Assembly (NCBI RefSeq): GCF_038443385.1
Contig: NZ_CP151726.1
Span: forward strand, 8,060,001-8,124,000
Direction: 5' to 3'
Source of the DNA: Stieleria varia
GTDB lineage: Bacteria > Planctomycetota > Planctomycetia > Pirellulales > Pirellulaceae
Length of the DNA: 64,000 nucleotides
The position numbers were made by a program, and so were the translations under genes. Below, one piece after another: positions 56,506 to 64,000 of this stretch; position 1 is the first letter of the stretch; each line of letters starts with the position of its first letter. Under the pieces are notes generated by a model, which ran no database searches, was not told the origin of the DNA, and saw only the letters and a list, made by a program, of their open reading frames with translations.

Positions 56506-56815
56506 CGTGAAATGTATTGCTGACGTCTTTGATTACCCATCTGTGTGGGGACTGATTCGTGAGTGCGAAATTGATCCCGCGAGGGATCGCAGAAGGTAGC
56601 CACGGGTCGCCGAAGGCGCACCCGTAGTATGCGACGACCATATTGAATCGACCCCGAAGGGTGTCGCAGACGTCTCGGAATTGGGGCTGCGACCGCCTCC
56701 GGGGTCGGTTTTCATAACACCGAATAAACCGGCGATGATCGCTGCGCTCTATCGCCGGCTACCGTCTGTGACCGCTTCACGGTCATATGCAGCAAAAATT
56801 CTTTTCACGTTCCCC
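56501..56815 (-). repeat. ~310-bp multi-hairpin repeat cassette, copy B
   Basis: Inverted counterpart of 46798-47108. On the minus strand it reads GTGAAAAGAATT…TGCTGCATATGACCG through the same series of hairpins to …GTAATCAAAGACGTCAGCAA…. It has small substitutions and a few indels relative to copy A. Placed upstream of the ClpX-like gene. Non-coding. Confidence 0.88.
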
Positions 56816-56829
56816 GAGGCGTGCGAAAG

Positions 56830-57110
56830 GGACGATTACCGTCCCGAAGGGACATGACAAAATAGCCCAGGGCAGAGCGCAGCGTCGCCCTGGGTTGTTG
56901 TGCGCCGTGAACCTCCAAGCCCCGAAGTGGGCGTTGCAGCGCTTTCCTTGACGCGAAATTGTGTTTGGCGAACGGGTCGATTGAGATTGCGACCGATGTT
57001 CTGCCCTTTCAGGGCGAGATGTTAGTCGGTTGTTCGATTACCCAGGGCGGCGCTTCGCTCTGCCCTGGGCTTTCCTGTTCGGCCCCTTCGGGACGTGGGG
57101 TCTTGTTGGT
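56830..57110. repeat. Inverted hairpin cluster (CCCAGGGC repeats)
   Basis: Two inverted arms. The left (~56830-56910) carries CGTCCCGAAGGGAC and a GCCCAGGGCAGAGCGCAGCG … CGCCCTGGG hairpin. The right (~57035-57110) carries the reverse arrangement, CCCAGGGCGGCGCTTCGCTC…GCCCTGGG, and CCCCTTCGGGAC. The middle contains further short hairpins (GCCCTTTCAGGGC). No gene. It forms a large composite secondary structure in the gap between the ClpX-like and ExbD-like genes. Confidence 0.75.
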
Positions 57111-57160
57111 TGCCCAACAGACCCGCCTGGACGCAACAAAATCTCATCCGTATTCATTTC

Positions 57161-57216
57161 CCCCTCTCCCCCAAATCCTGACTCGCATAGGCTCGCCAGG
57201 ATTCGGGGGAGAGGGG
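57161..57216. repeat. C-run palindrome, copy 2
   Basis: Second copy of the 56-bp palindrome at 54580-54635, with changes only in the central loop (GACTCGCATAGGCTCGC). It is followed 29 bp later by REP-like palindrome 3, the reverse of the order near 54.4-54.6 kb, where the REP unit comes first. Confidence 0.9.
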
Positions 57217-57244
57217 AGCCATGGGACTGTAAGTGCTTGCGTTT

Positions 57245-57293
57245 TCGACTCGTCGAGTCGAACGATTGTCGCTCGACTCTCCGAGTCGTTAGC
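57245..57293. repeat. REP-like palindrome 3
   Basis: GAGTCGAACGA … TCGCTCGACTC hairpin with the outer CGACTCG…CCGAGTCG pairing and trailing GTTAGCGTGCCCCGGC, as at 54346-54393. Part of the repeat-filled gap 56.38-57.45 kb. Confidence 0.85.
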
Positions 57294-57447
57294 GTGCCCC
57301 GGCATGAGACTTGGCCGTTGCCGAATGATGACCATCACCGAGAACAACAAACGTTGTTGGATAGGAGTTTTCAAGAAAGGCCCGACCGCTGACGCGTCGC
57401 GGCTCATGGCGTTTAGATCTCGCCATCCGGTTTGCGCTTCAGACGTG

Positions 57448-58479
57448 CTATTGCGCGCTGCTGCGGGTGCCGTGGGGGCTGGCCATGATGGGGCGGTGGG
57501 CTTCCAGGGGGCGACCGGCGGTTGCGAAGCCGCGTTCGTAGAGGTTTTCTTTCAACGAACGAAACGCGGCGTAGCTGTCGGGATACACCCACACCGTGAC
57601 CGTTGTCGTCGCTGGGTTGCGGCCAGCGAGTTGGATGTCGAGCCACTGGCGGTCGCGCAGCACTTCGTCCATCATCAATCCGTGCGGCTCGTTCAACGGC
57701 TCGAACATGATCGCTTGCAGTTGCACCATTGTCATCCGTCCCACAGCACCACCGCGTGCGACCAACTCCTCCGACTTGTGCAACGCGTAACGCGCCACAT
57801 AGTCGTTGACCGGTCCGATCACCGCGTCCATCATCCCATCGCGTGAACCACCGGCGACTCGTGACAAGTCACGTTTCAATTCGTCGAGCAATCGATCCAC
57901 CGGAACAACGCTTAAACGATTGTCTTTCAACCGCATGTGGATCTCGGTACCAAACACAGTCTTGGCCATCGGGGTGGGCAAGTGCGACACGGCGATCACG
58001 GGCGTGTCTTGATTGGCCAAACGTTGCAGTTCACCGTCGACCGTCTCAAGCTCTTGATGCAACAACGCCATCTCCTCGTTTTGCTTGGAGCGTTCACGAG
58101 CCACTTCGTCGAGCGACTCCTGATGTTCCTTCCATGCCTCCTCCGCAACCCGCAACACGTCGAGCATTGTCGCCCTCTGTTCGGCTTTGGATGCGAGCTG
58201 TTGATCCAATACCTTGATCGTCTTTTCCAGACGCAAGGAATCGGCGCGGGCGGCGGCGGCACGTGTGGCTTCGGTCGCCAAGTCGCTGAACTCAGCATCG
58301 CCTGCGTAAGTGATCTTGGGTTCTTCGTTGAGTTTCTGTTCCTGCGTCTCCCGGATCACTTGTTGGCTCTTGGCACCCAAGATGACGACCAAGATGATCA
58401 GGATTCCGACGAGGTTGGCGACGATGTCCAGGAAGGCATCGTTGCCGTTCTCTAGTGAAGATCGTTTTCTGCGTTTCAT
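57448..58479 (-). CDS. ExbD/TolR-like membrane protein (second of pair)
   Basis: 343 aa. A short basic N-terminus (MKRRKRSSLENGNDAFLDIVANLVGILIILVVILGA) gives one membrane helix at ~18-36, with the Asp/Asn-rich pre-helix region typical of ExbD/MotB stators. A coiled coil (~75-155) and a periplasmic alpha/beta domain follow. The channel Asp of ExbD (usually in the helix) corresponds at best to Asp18, just ahead of the helix. Its ATG overlaps the stop of the preceding ExbD-like gene (ATGA). It is the last gene of the MotA/ExbD/ExbD operon. A possible role is a periplasmic partner of a proton-driven stator-like complex. Confidence 0.75.
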   Translation of the reverse strand: MKRRKRSSLENGNDAFLDIVANLVGILIILVVILGAKSQQVIRETQEQKLNEEPKITYAGDAEFSDLATEATRAAAARADSLRLEKTIKVLDQQLASKAEQRATMLDVLRVAEEAWKEHQESLDEVARERSKQNEEMALLHQELETVDGELQRLANQDTPVIAVSHLPTPMAKTVFGTEIHMRLKDNRLSVVPVDRLLDELKRDLSRVAGGSRDGMMDAVIGPVNDYVARYALHKSEELVARGGAVGRMTMVQLQAIMFEPLNEPHGLMMDEVLRDRQWLDIQLAGRNPATTTVTVWVYPDSYAAFRSLKENLYERGFATAGRPLEAHRPIMASPHGTRSSAQ

Positions 58480-60605
58480 GGTCCGTTACTCCGCTCCACT
58501 TCGATCCCACTGCCCGTCATCAATGTGCGTAGCTGATGAAAACGGTGATCCCCTCGCTCCATCACGGTCACGTCCAAACGAGGCTGCCAACGACCACCGG
58601 GGATGGCGGCACCCCAACTGCTGATGCGGTCTCGGATCGCCGTTGCCAACTCCAACGTCGCCCGGTTGACTTCACCATCGGTGAAACTGAACGACTGAGC
58701 ACGCTCACCCGGTCGTGAGGATGGCAGCAGCACGAAGGAATCCTGATAACACTCCACGCGGATCGAGCGAACGATCGCGTTGCCCCGCGACTGGGCGACT
58801 TCTGGTGGCAACGCCCAGTCCATGCCGCCACGACGCACGGTGCTGGCCGAAGGAGGTGTCGAGGATTTTGTAACGTTTGCCGAGAGACCGCTCGGCGGTT
58901 GAGCCGATGGGTCGACATTTTGCATATCCGCCGGCAGATCGGGACTCATCTGGCTGCCTCGCGTCGAGGAGCCCGCCACCTGATTGGGATTGGATGGACT
59001 GCTTTGGTTCTGCGGAGGCGTGCTGCCAGAGTTAATGGATGAAGTCATCGCCGAGGACCCAGTACTGGTTGCTGGCGGTGTATCGGTCATCGGCGCGGTG
59101 AGACTCATCGCGGCATCGGACGATGCCATGCGATCACCTGGGGCACTGTTCCCTGCGGCCGTTTGCGAATCCATCGCTTCGGAAGGCGCGTAGGGATTCT
59201 GTTGATACTTTCCACCAACACGTTGTTCGCTGGCCGTGGCGGTCGGCGGTGGCACACCGCTGGGTGGATTTTGTGTGAGCTGACGACCAAGCTCATCCGT
59301 TGCGGTTCCGGCTGCGATATCACTTCCCTGTGGATACCCGAGCCCAGAAAGTGGGTCGCCGGGCAATCCACCATCCGTATTGAGCTGCGACGCGGCTTCT
59401 CTCAGTCGAGCGTCCAGCTTGGCGGCGACGTCATCACCGGTTCCGGCGGAGTAAGGATTGCTGGCGCCGTACGAGCCCGAGTAGCTCGAACCGACAGGTG
59501 CACGATGGTCATCAAACCCACTGCTGCGTCCTTGACGGTCCATTTGCGCAGCGGAGAGTCTCGGCAGCGGTTTGTCAGGACTGTTGGAGACTGTTCCACC
59601 TCCAACGCCCGATGCAGAACTTGGAACTTGACTACGTGTTGCGTTGGCAAGCGAACGCCCAGAGCCTCCGCCGCCTGGACCGCGGTCCGCGATGGCTTGG
59701 AAGCTGTATTGTTTGATGACGGCTTGCCGGATCGCGTCCTCCATTCGATTTTTCAGCTCGATATCCGGCGTCGCATATGCCAGTTCGACTTGAGCAGGGA
59801 CCAACTCATAGCCGAATTGGTCATCCCAATCTTGCATCGCAGTTCGCGCAGCGGAGTAGGATGCAACGCCGTCGGGACGCACGATCAACATCGGATACGG
59901 TGCGACTTGATCACCGTAATCTTGCAGGGCACGATAGCGGGCAACACGCAGGGCGGCATCAAGTGGATTGGCACTGCGTGTCGTGTCCTCCAAGCTGCCC
60001 ATCTCGATCTTGGAACCCTCCGGCCAGATCGTCACTCCCTCGGCCGTGCACTCGATATAGATGGGGCGTCGATCCGTTCCGTTGGGTCCCTTGTGGGGAA
60101 CAATCACCACTCGCGGAGTCTTGTCCTTGGACTTCTCACGCAGTTTCTCCAACTCGGCTTTGTTCTTTTCGAGTTGTTCTTGCAGCACAACGAGTTTTTC
60201 ATCGTCAACCGGATCCGACGGCGAATCTGATTCAGCCGCGATCAGTTGATCGTTGATGTGTTTGAGCTTCAGACGAATACGACGGATGTGATCGTCCAGG
60301 TGCGCGAGTTGATCACGTCGATTCTCCAAGTCTGCGGTTTGCGCGTCGCGCATGTCGACGAACTCTTCCGTGCGGAATCGTTCTTCTTCGATCAAGTCTT
60401 GGACTTGAGCCATCGTCAGCTTGGGCTGATCGGAATCCCCTGACAGATCCTCCACCTGCTCAGCCTCAGCGGCAGCAACAATCGCGTCCGTCGAGTTTTC
60501 GGCGACCAACGCCAACAGCAAAATCAGCGTTCCCAGCGTACACACGAGGACGGCGAGGAACGGAAACAGCGATGGCGATAGCGTTTGGCGGCGACGCCCG
60601 CTCAT
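58476..60605 (-). CDS. ExbD-like protein with long coiled-coil and low-complexity tail
   Basis: 709 aa. One N-terminal membrane helix ~12-36 (LFPFLAVLVCTLGTLILLLALVA). Coiled coil ~62-160 (LENRRDQLAHLDDHIRRIRLKLKHIN; LEKNKAELEKLREKSKD). An alpha/beta periplasmic domain ~165-290 (PRVVIVPHKGPNGTDRRPIYIEC…). Then ~280 residues rich in Gly/Ser/Pro/Gln (~310-590), and a C-terminal folded segment ~600-709. Stop and start overlap the flanking genes by 4 nt each. It is much longer than classical ExbD (~140 aa). Probably spans the periplasm, linking a proton channel to envelope structures. Confidence 0.75.
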   Translation of the reverse strand: MSGRRRQTLSPSLFPFLAVLVCTLGTLILLLALVAENSTDAIVAAAEAEQVEDLSGDSDQPKLTMAQVQDLIEEERFRTEEFVDMRDAQTADLENRRDQLAHLDDHIRRIRLKLKHINDQLIAAESDSPSDPVDDEKLVVLQEQLEKNKAELEKLREKSKDKTPRVVIVPHKGPNGTDRRPIYIECTAEGVTIWPEGSKIEMGSLEDTTRSANPLDAALRVARYRALQDYGDQVAPYPMLIVRPDGVASYSAARTAMQDWDDQFGYELVPAQVELAYATPDIELKNRMEDAIRQAVIKQYSFQAIADRGPGGGGSGRSLANATRSQVPSSASGVGGGTVSNSPDKPLPRLSAAQMDRQGRSSGFDDHRAPVGSSYSGSYGASNPYSAGTGDDVAAKLDARLREAASQLNTDGGLPGDPLSGLGYPQGSDIAAGTATDELGRQLTQNPPSGVPPPTATASEQRVGGKYQQNPYAPSEAMDSQTAAGNSAPGDRMASSDAAMSLTAPMTDTPPATSTGSSAMTSSINSGSTPPQNQSSPSNPNQVAGSSTRGSQMSPDLPADMQNVDPSAQPPSGLSANVTKSSTPPSASTVRRGGMDWALPPEVAQSRGNAIVRSIRVECYQDSFVLLPSSRPGERAQSFSFTDGEVNRATLELATAIRDRISSWGAAIPGGRWQPRLDVTVMERGDHRFHQLRTLMTGSGIEVERSNGP

Positions 60606-62104
60606 GCGGCTTCCCTCGATCGAGTCGCATGGTCAGCTTCGTTGCCCGGTTTGATTGTCCGCGTGGCCGCAACTGCAGTCGACGGAAGAACTGCACTGAC
60701 GATGTCACTTGTTGCAGCGGTTTTGGCCGCAGCAGTTTTCGCTGCAGATGCGGGAAGTTGTTTGGACAGCACGTCGACGGCGCGGGCCAGGATTCGCATT
60801 GCATCGGCCATGCCTTGACCGGCCGCGGCACCCAGATTCTTGTCGATCTGTTGACCGGCAACTTGCAAACGTTCCAGATTCGAATCCAACGCGGCTTGCA
60901 GTTGCATCAGCAGTCCGGTGTCGGTGCTGGTTTCCAACATCCGGTCACACTGAGCGATCAGTGTTTCGTGATGGCTAGCAAGGACTTGAGCACCGCCGTC
61001 CATGGCGTCTTGCCACTGCCCAATTCCTTGCTGCCACCGGTCCCAAAGTTTTTCGGTGCGTTCGTGATTGCGTTGCGATGACGATTCCAATTGATAGGCG
61101 TGATCGATGAGCGCGGGCTTGAGCGTCGACTCGATCGCGTCGATGATCCCGTTGGCTTGCGTCTCATGAGCGCGTTGCCAGTACTGCTGGGCTTCGTCGA
61201 TCGTACCGCGCCACAGGTCGGCTTGGTTCGCCAATGACTCGGCCACCGCGGCGCGGACGCCTTCGCACAAGTTGGCCAGCAACTCATACTGGTTGTCGGC
61301 CGGCTCGTCGCTGGGCAGACCGGCTGAGAGCAAGTGGCCGACACGGTGATCGATCTCTGCAAGCAGACGCTGTTCGCTTTTCTCGACGGGGAACTGCAGG
61401 AAGATCGCGAGCACCGAAAGGACCAAACCCAAGGCCGTCGTATCGAAGGCCACGTACAGGCCGCTCTTGAGATTATCCACGGCCGCGTTGCCGTTGGAGA
61501 AGTCCAATCCACCAAGTGTCTGAGTGATACCGATCACGGTTCCGAGAAATCCCAACATCGGAATCGCCCAAACGATGATGCGGACCAACGCCAGCGAATC
61601 ATGCGCATCATCGGCGTCACGCGATGACAACTCGCGCAAGTCATCCGACAGATGCTTGGTCGTGCCCCGTTGAGACTGCCGCGTCAGCAGTTCTTGCAAA
61701 CGGATGACCAGCCAACTGCGTTGCATGTTGAGCGTCAGACCCGAAAGCGACTTGAGCCATCCACGGGCAACGTGCCCCGCGTCGTGCCGGTTGCGATAGT
61801 CGTCCGAGGGCGACAAGTTCTCGTTGCGCGGAAAGAGCCGTTCGTCGGCAATCCCGTTGATGGTTTTCCACTGCGTCGAGACCGCCAGCCATTTCACCGC
61901 CAGAATCGCGACGGCGAAACAGAACAGGACCGTTGCGGCGACAGCCACGGGGTGCCCTAGGAAATATCGCTGCAGAGGCGACCAAGGAACGAAGGCGACC
62001 AAGAGATAAAAGCAGCCCGCCATCGTCGCGCCCAAGACGGGCACCATGTAGCTCGGGGTCGTCTTCTTGCTCGCCAGAACCACGCTCTTGCTAGCTTCGC
62101 TCAC
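60602..62104 (-). CDS. MotA/TolQ/ExbB proton-channel family protein with long helical tail
   Basis: 500 aa. Four membrane regions: ~20-41, ~53-74, ~172-195 and ~213-240. The MotA_ExbB signature is LALVRIIVWAIPMLGFLGTVIGI (171-193) and YVAFDTTALGLVLSVLAIF (217-235), including the conserved Gly/Pro and Thr residues lining the channel. The remaining ~260 residues form a cytoplasmic, helix-rich coiled tail ending in an Ala-rich segment. First gene of a translationally coupled three-gene unit with two ExbD-like partners, so a proton-driven complex is expected. The driven process is not evident. Confidence 0.88.
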   Translation of the reverse strand: MSEASKSVVLASKKTTPSYMVPVLGATMAGCFYLLVAFVPWSPLQRYFLGHPVAVAATVLFCFAVAILAVKWLAVSTQWKTINGIADERLFPRNENLSPSDDYRNRHDAGHVARGWLKSLSGLTLNMQRSWLVIRLQELLTRQSQRGTTKHLSDDLRELSSRDADDAHDSLALVRIIVWAIPMLGFLGTVIGITQTLGGLDFSNGNAAVDNLKSGLYVAFDTTALGLVLSVLAIFLQFPVEKSEQRLLAEIDHRVGHLLSAGLPSDEPADNQYELLANLCEGVRAAVAESLANQADLWRGTIDEAQQYWQRAHETQANGIIDAIESTLKPALIDHAYQLESSSQRNHERTEKLWDRWQQGIGQWQDAMDGGAQVLASHHETLIAQCDRMLETSTDTGLLMQLQAALDSNLERLQVAGQQIDKNLGAAAGQGMADAMRILARAVDVLSKQLPASAAKTAAAKTAATSDIVSAVLPSTAVAATRTIKPGNEADHATRSREAA

Positions 62105-62829
62105 GTCAACATCCCTGTATCAATGCGTTCCATTTCGGGAGGCGATTCTGCCGGAGTCCAAAAAAAGGCGTGATCAGCCAAGTCGAGCTCACCGGAGAAT
62201 CCCTTCACCCGGATCGGCTAACGCGACCGGCTGACTTGACCTAATCGTCAGAGTTTGTCACCGGGCGTGCTAGCATTCGCAGGACATCACTGGGATGTTC
62301 AAAATTCGGGGTTGTGGCACTATGGCGCTCCGCAAGTTTCTGTCACCTCTCCCGGCGCAGCTGGTGGCCCCCAGTGAGCCTCAGACGCTAGCCGTGAGCC
62401 TGAGGCGGATTGTGGCCGGCCCACGGCTAGCCCGGATTATTCATCAGCCGGCACGCGATAGCGTCCGGTTCCCGAATTACAGGCGTGAGAACCGGACGCT
62501 ATCGCGTGGCGGCTGATGTGCGCAGACTGTTTTCGTGCACGGTTTCCGTTTGACCCGTAGCCAACGGCGCAGGCGGAAGCGGCGGTGGACTGTGCGGTGC
62601 AATGCGTTTGGTAGCGTCTCCTACGCCTTCGGCTGCGGGTCAAACGTAGGGAAAGGCCTAGCCTGGATGATTTATCAGCCGGCAAGCGGGTGAATTTGGC
62701 GACTCACTCGCTTGCGTTTCGTGCTGGTATGCCCTGCGTTTCGGCAAATAAAATGCTTCACCGCGTTGCGTGCTGGGGTTGCCGGGAAGGGCGGCGGATT
62801 GATACCAGGGGAGAAGCCGTTTTTGCGTC
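62105..62829. other. Hairpin-rich intergenic region between divergent operons
   Basis: 725 bp, no supportable gene. It includes a GCTAGCCGTG…CACGGCTAGC inverted pair (62389-62431), a GCCTCAG…CTGAGGC pair, the long hairpin at 62443-62515, and a long-range GTTTGACCCGTAGCC / GGCTGCGGGTCAAAC pairing (~62548-62647). It must also contain the promoters for both the MotA-type operon and the rightward secreted protein. Confidence 0.7.
62443..62515. repeat. Long hairpin (29-bp stem, one mismatch)
   Basis: Arm 62443-62471 (ATCAGCCGGCACGCGATAGC…) pairs with 62487-62515 (…GCTATCGCGTGGCGGCTGAT) with a single mismatch and a ~15-17-nt loop. The phrase ATTTATCAGCCGGCAAGCG recurs at ~62670, suggesting a related half-element. 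It looks like a member of a large planctomycete palindromic repeat family. Confidence 0.85.
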
Positions 62830-63564
62830 GTGAGGACGCTGTTGTCATCCTGGAGTCTTGCCGTGACTATAACCTTCCACTCCGGTATCCAATCGATTCG
62901 TCGAGGCCGGATTGCAGTCTTGATCGTAGCAGCATGGATCACCCTCTCCGGGACCTCCCAGAGCCAGCGACCTGACTCAGGACAAACCTTTACCTCGGGC
63001 ACACAGATCGGCGCGGCCCCCCCTTCGTCGATTCCGGTTTGGGAAGGTGGCCAGTATCGCACCGAGCCGGACACAGTGGCCACACCCCCCCTCAATTCGG
63101 CGGCCACGCCGGGCAAGAAGATGAGCGCTGCCGAGTATGTGCGATTTCTCGAAGGCGGCTCGCCACAAGCAGCGGTATCTGCCCCCTCTGCATCCGCCAA
63201 TGCAGATGTGTCAGCGCCAGCGGGTTCAGAAATCGCCCAGGCCCCCCCAGCCGACCAACCACCCCTCATTGGGGGCGTCGACGCATCGAGTTTGTATAAA
63301 AATCAAGCAAAAGCGGACGATGGTGCCGATGAAGTGGGTGCTGCCGGGCAGATGATCGGTTTTTCACATTCTGACGGCTCGGGAACTCAAACAATTACGC
63401 TAGTTCATACCGGCAAATCGTGGATGGCCGTGTATCATATTGATAGGTCGGGCCAGATCCGTTTGGTCAGTAGCCGCCCGATCGACGACGACTTTTCCCT
63501 ATTACTGAATGCCACTTCCCCCACTCCCAGCGAAATCCGCGGGATGAATAGTGTGGGCAAGTGA
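62830..63564 (+). CDS. Secreted hypothetical protein
   Basis: 244 aa, no family recognised. A basic then hydrophobic segment (RRGRIAVLIVAAWITLSGTSQSQ, ~24-46) looks like a signal peptide if translation starts nearby; the exact start is uncertain. An Ala/Pro/Ser-rich linker ~55-165 leads to a small folded C-terminal domain (TITLVHTGKSWMAVYHIDRSGQIRLVSSRPIDDDF). This strand is favoured over the opposite frame because of that protein-like C-terminal domain and the same-strand gene 78 nt downstream. Confidence 0.65.
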   Translation: MRTLLSSWSLAVTITFHSGIQSIRRGRIAVLIVAAWITLSGTSQSQRPDSGQTFTSGTQIGAAPPSSIPVWEGGQYRTEPDTVATPPLNSAATPGKKMSAAEYVRFLEGGSPQAAVSAPSASANADVSAPAGSEIAQAPPADQPPLIGGVDASSLYKNQAKADDGADEVGAAGQMIGFSHSDGSGTQTITLVHTGKSWMAVYHIDRSGQIRLVSSRPIDDDFSLLLNATSPTPSEIRGMNSVGK

Positions 63565-63641
63565 GGCATGCTGGATGATCGCATGGACGATCTCTGGCTG
63601 CCACAGCACCAACCAGCCAGCTTTCGGAGCCCGTATCTCCC

Positions 63642-64000
63642 ATGCCAAACTATCTGTCACTCGAAGAAGCCGCCGCAAAACTAGGTGTGCCCACGGACCG
63701 TTTGGTGGAACTGCGTAGCCAAGGTCAGATCCGTGGATTCAAAGACGGCAGCAGTTGGAAATTCCCCGACACCGAGATCGACCGTCTGGCTGACGAACTG
63801 GCCATGGACGGCGTCGGCTCAGGTGAACTGGTCGACTTCGGCGGCGGCATCGGCTCGATCATCGGTGATGATGAAGGCACCGATGACGGGGCGGGCAGTG
63901 ACTTGGGCATCGGCGGCGAACCGCTGAAAGAAGGCAGCACCGGTGGCAGCGATGTCAACTTGATCGCCAATGCGAGCGAGGACGGCAGCGATGTTTCGCT
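63642..64000 (+). CDS. Excisionase-type HTH DNA-binding protein, 3' end outside window
   Basis: The frame runs open from ATG 63642 to the window edge (119 codons). N-terminus MPNYLSLEEAAAKLGVPTDRLVELRSQG with IRGFKDGSSWKFPDTEIDRL is the helix-turn-helix (HTH_17/MerR-like, excisionase-family) fold at residues ~4-52. A highly acidic, Gly/Ser/Asp-rich stretch follows (GGGIGSIIGDDEGTDDG…). Planctomycete proteins of this type usually continue into a membrane-anchored or low-complexity region. No nearby integrase is visible, so a phage excisionase role is not supported. Confidence 0.85.
   Translation, partial: MPNYLSLEEAAAKLGVPTDRLVELRSQGQIRGFKDGSSWKFPDTEIDRLADELAMDGVGSGELVDFGGGIGSIIGDDEGTDDGAGSDLGIGGEPLKEGSTGGSDVNLIANASEDGSDVS

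Noticed and set aside
56959..57846. Rightward 295-codon frame
   Set aside because: Covers hairpin repeats and then runs antisense to the ExbD-like gene; no homology-like features.
59163..60230. Rightward 355-codon frame
   Set aside because: Antisense to the coiled-coil ExbD-like gene in a coupled operon.
57448..62104. Zorya-type defence (ZorA/ZorB) for the MotA-ExbD operon
   Set aside because: No ZorC/ZorD/ZorE genes and no recognisable OmpA/peptidoglycan-binding domain in the partners; only the long MotA tail is similar.
62658..63269. Leftward 203-codon frame opposite the secreted hypothetical
   Set aside because: Gly/Ala/Arg-rich shadow composition; the rightward frame has a folded C-terminal domain and a downstream same-strand gene.

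Overview
The window looks like chromosomal DNA of a planctomycete close to Rhodopirellula/Pirellulaceae. The reasons are a secreted arylsulfatase, sulfotransferase and FkbM genes, PQQ-propeller proteins, a redoxin/haem-motif/PHM-like/EF-hand fusion, a giant exported protein with the planctomycete-type basic N-terminus ending in an LE-x-R motif, and many GC-rich palindromic intergenic repeats. No rRNA, tRNA or CRISPR array was recognised.

Layout. 1-2.6 kb: the 5' part of a sulfatase and a divergent GT2-like glycosyltransferase. 2.6-8.1 kb: a leftward, tightly packed operon of a SWIM zinc-finger protein, a 1023-aa DUF6493-like protein, a SMI1/KNR4 (SUKH)-like protein and an unknown, followed by a rhodanese lipoprotein. 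8.8-16.7 kb: small leftward genes that read as an immunity-gene array. Two are 171-aa paralogues, two are ~254-aa DUF1629/Imm11-like paralogues, and one unknown gene is split by an ISKra4-family element. 16.8-37.4 kb: one 6872-aa gene. It encodes a very long PKD/Ig/cadherin-like stalk, a YD/RHS core, a HINT autoprotease domain and a C-terminal LHH/HNH-type nuclease domain. This is a polymorphic toxin, and the adjacent 171-aa gene is its likely immunity protein.

37.9-46.6 kb: an ANTAR response regulator, a sulfotransferase/GT-B pair, an FkbM methyltransferase, a PQQ-like lipoprotein-type propeller and a second PQQ membrane protein. The second is cut by a second, almost identical IS copy in inverted orientation. 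47.2-49.6 kb: a GspE/GspF pair. 49.8-54.3 kb: a translationally coupled PHM-like oxidase and RND/MMPL transporter. 54.9-56.4 kb: a ClpX-like ATPase without the zinc domain. 57.4-62.1 kb: a MotA/TolQ-ExbD-ExbD operon with 4-nt overlaps. 62.8-64 kb: a secreted unknown and the 5' end of an excisionase-type HTH protein. The gaps at 46.6-47.2, 54.3-54.9, 56.4-57.4 and 62.1-62.8 kb are filled with hairpin repeats (REP-like elements, a ~310-bp multi-hairpin cassette in two inverted copies, and long palindromes).

The main system is the toxin locus. The giant exported fibre delivers or displays a nuclease tip. Downstream sits a row of apparently duplicated immunity genes, consistent with repeated exchange of toxin tips. 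Two inverted IS copies flank the whole locus and could flip it.
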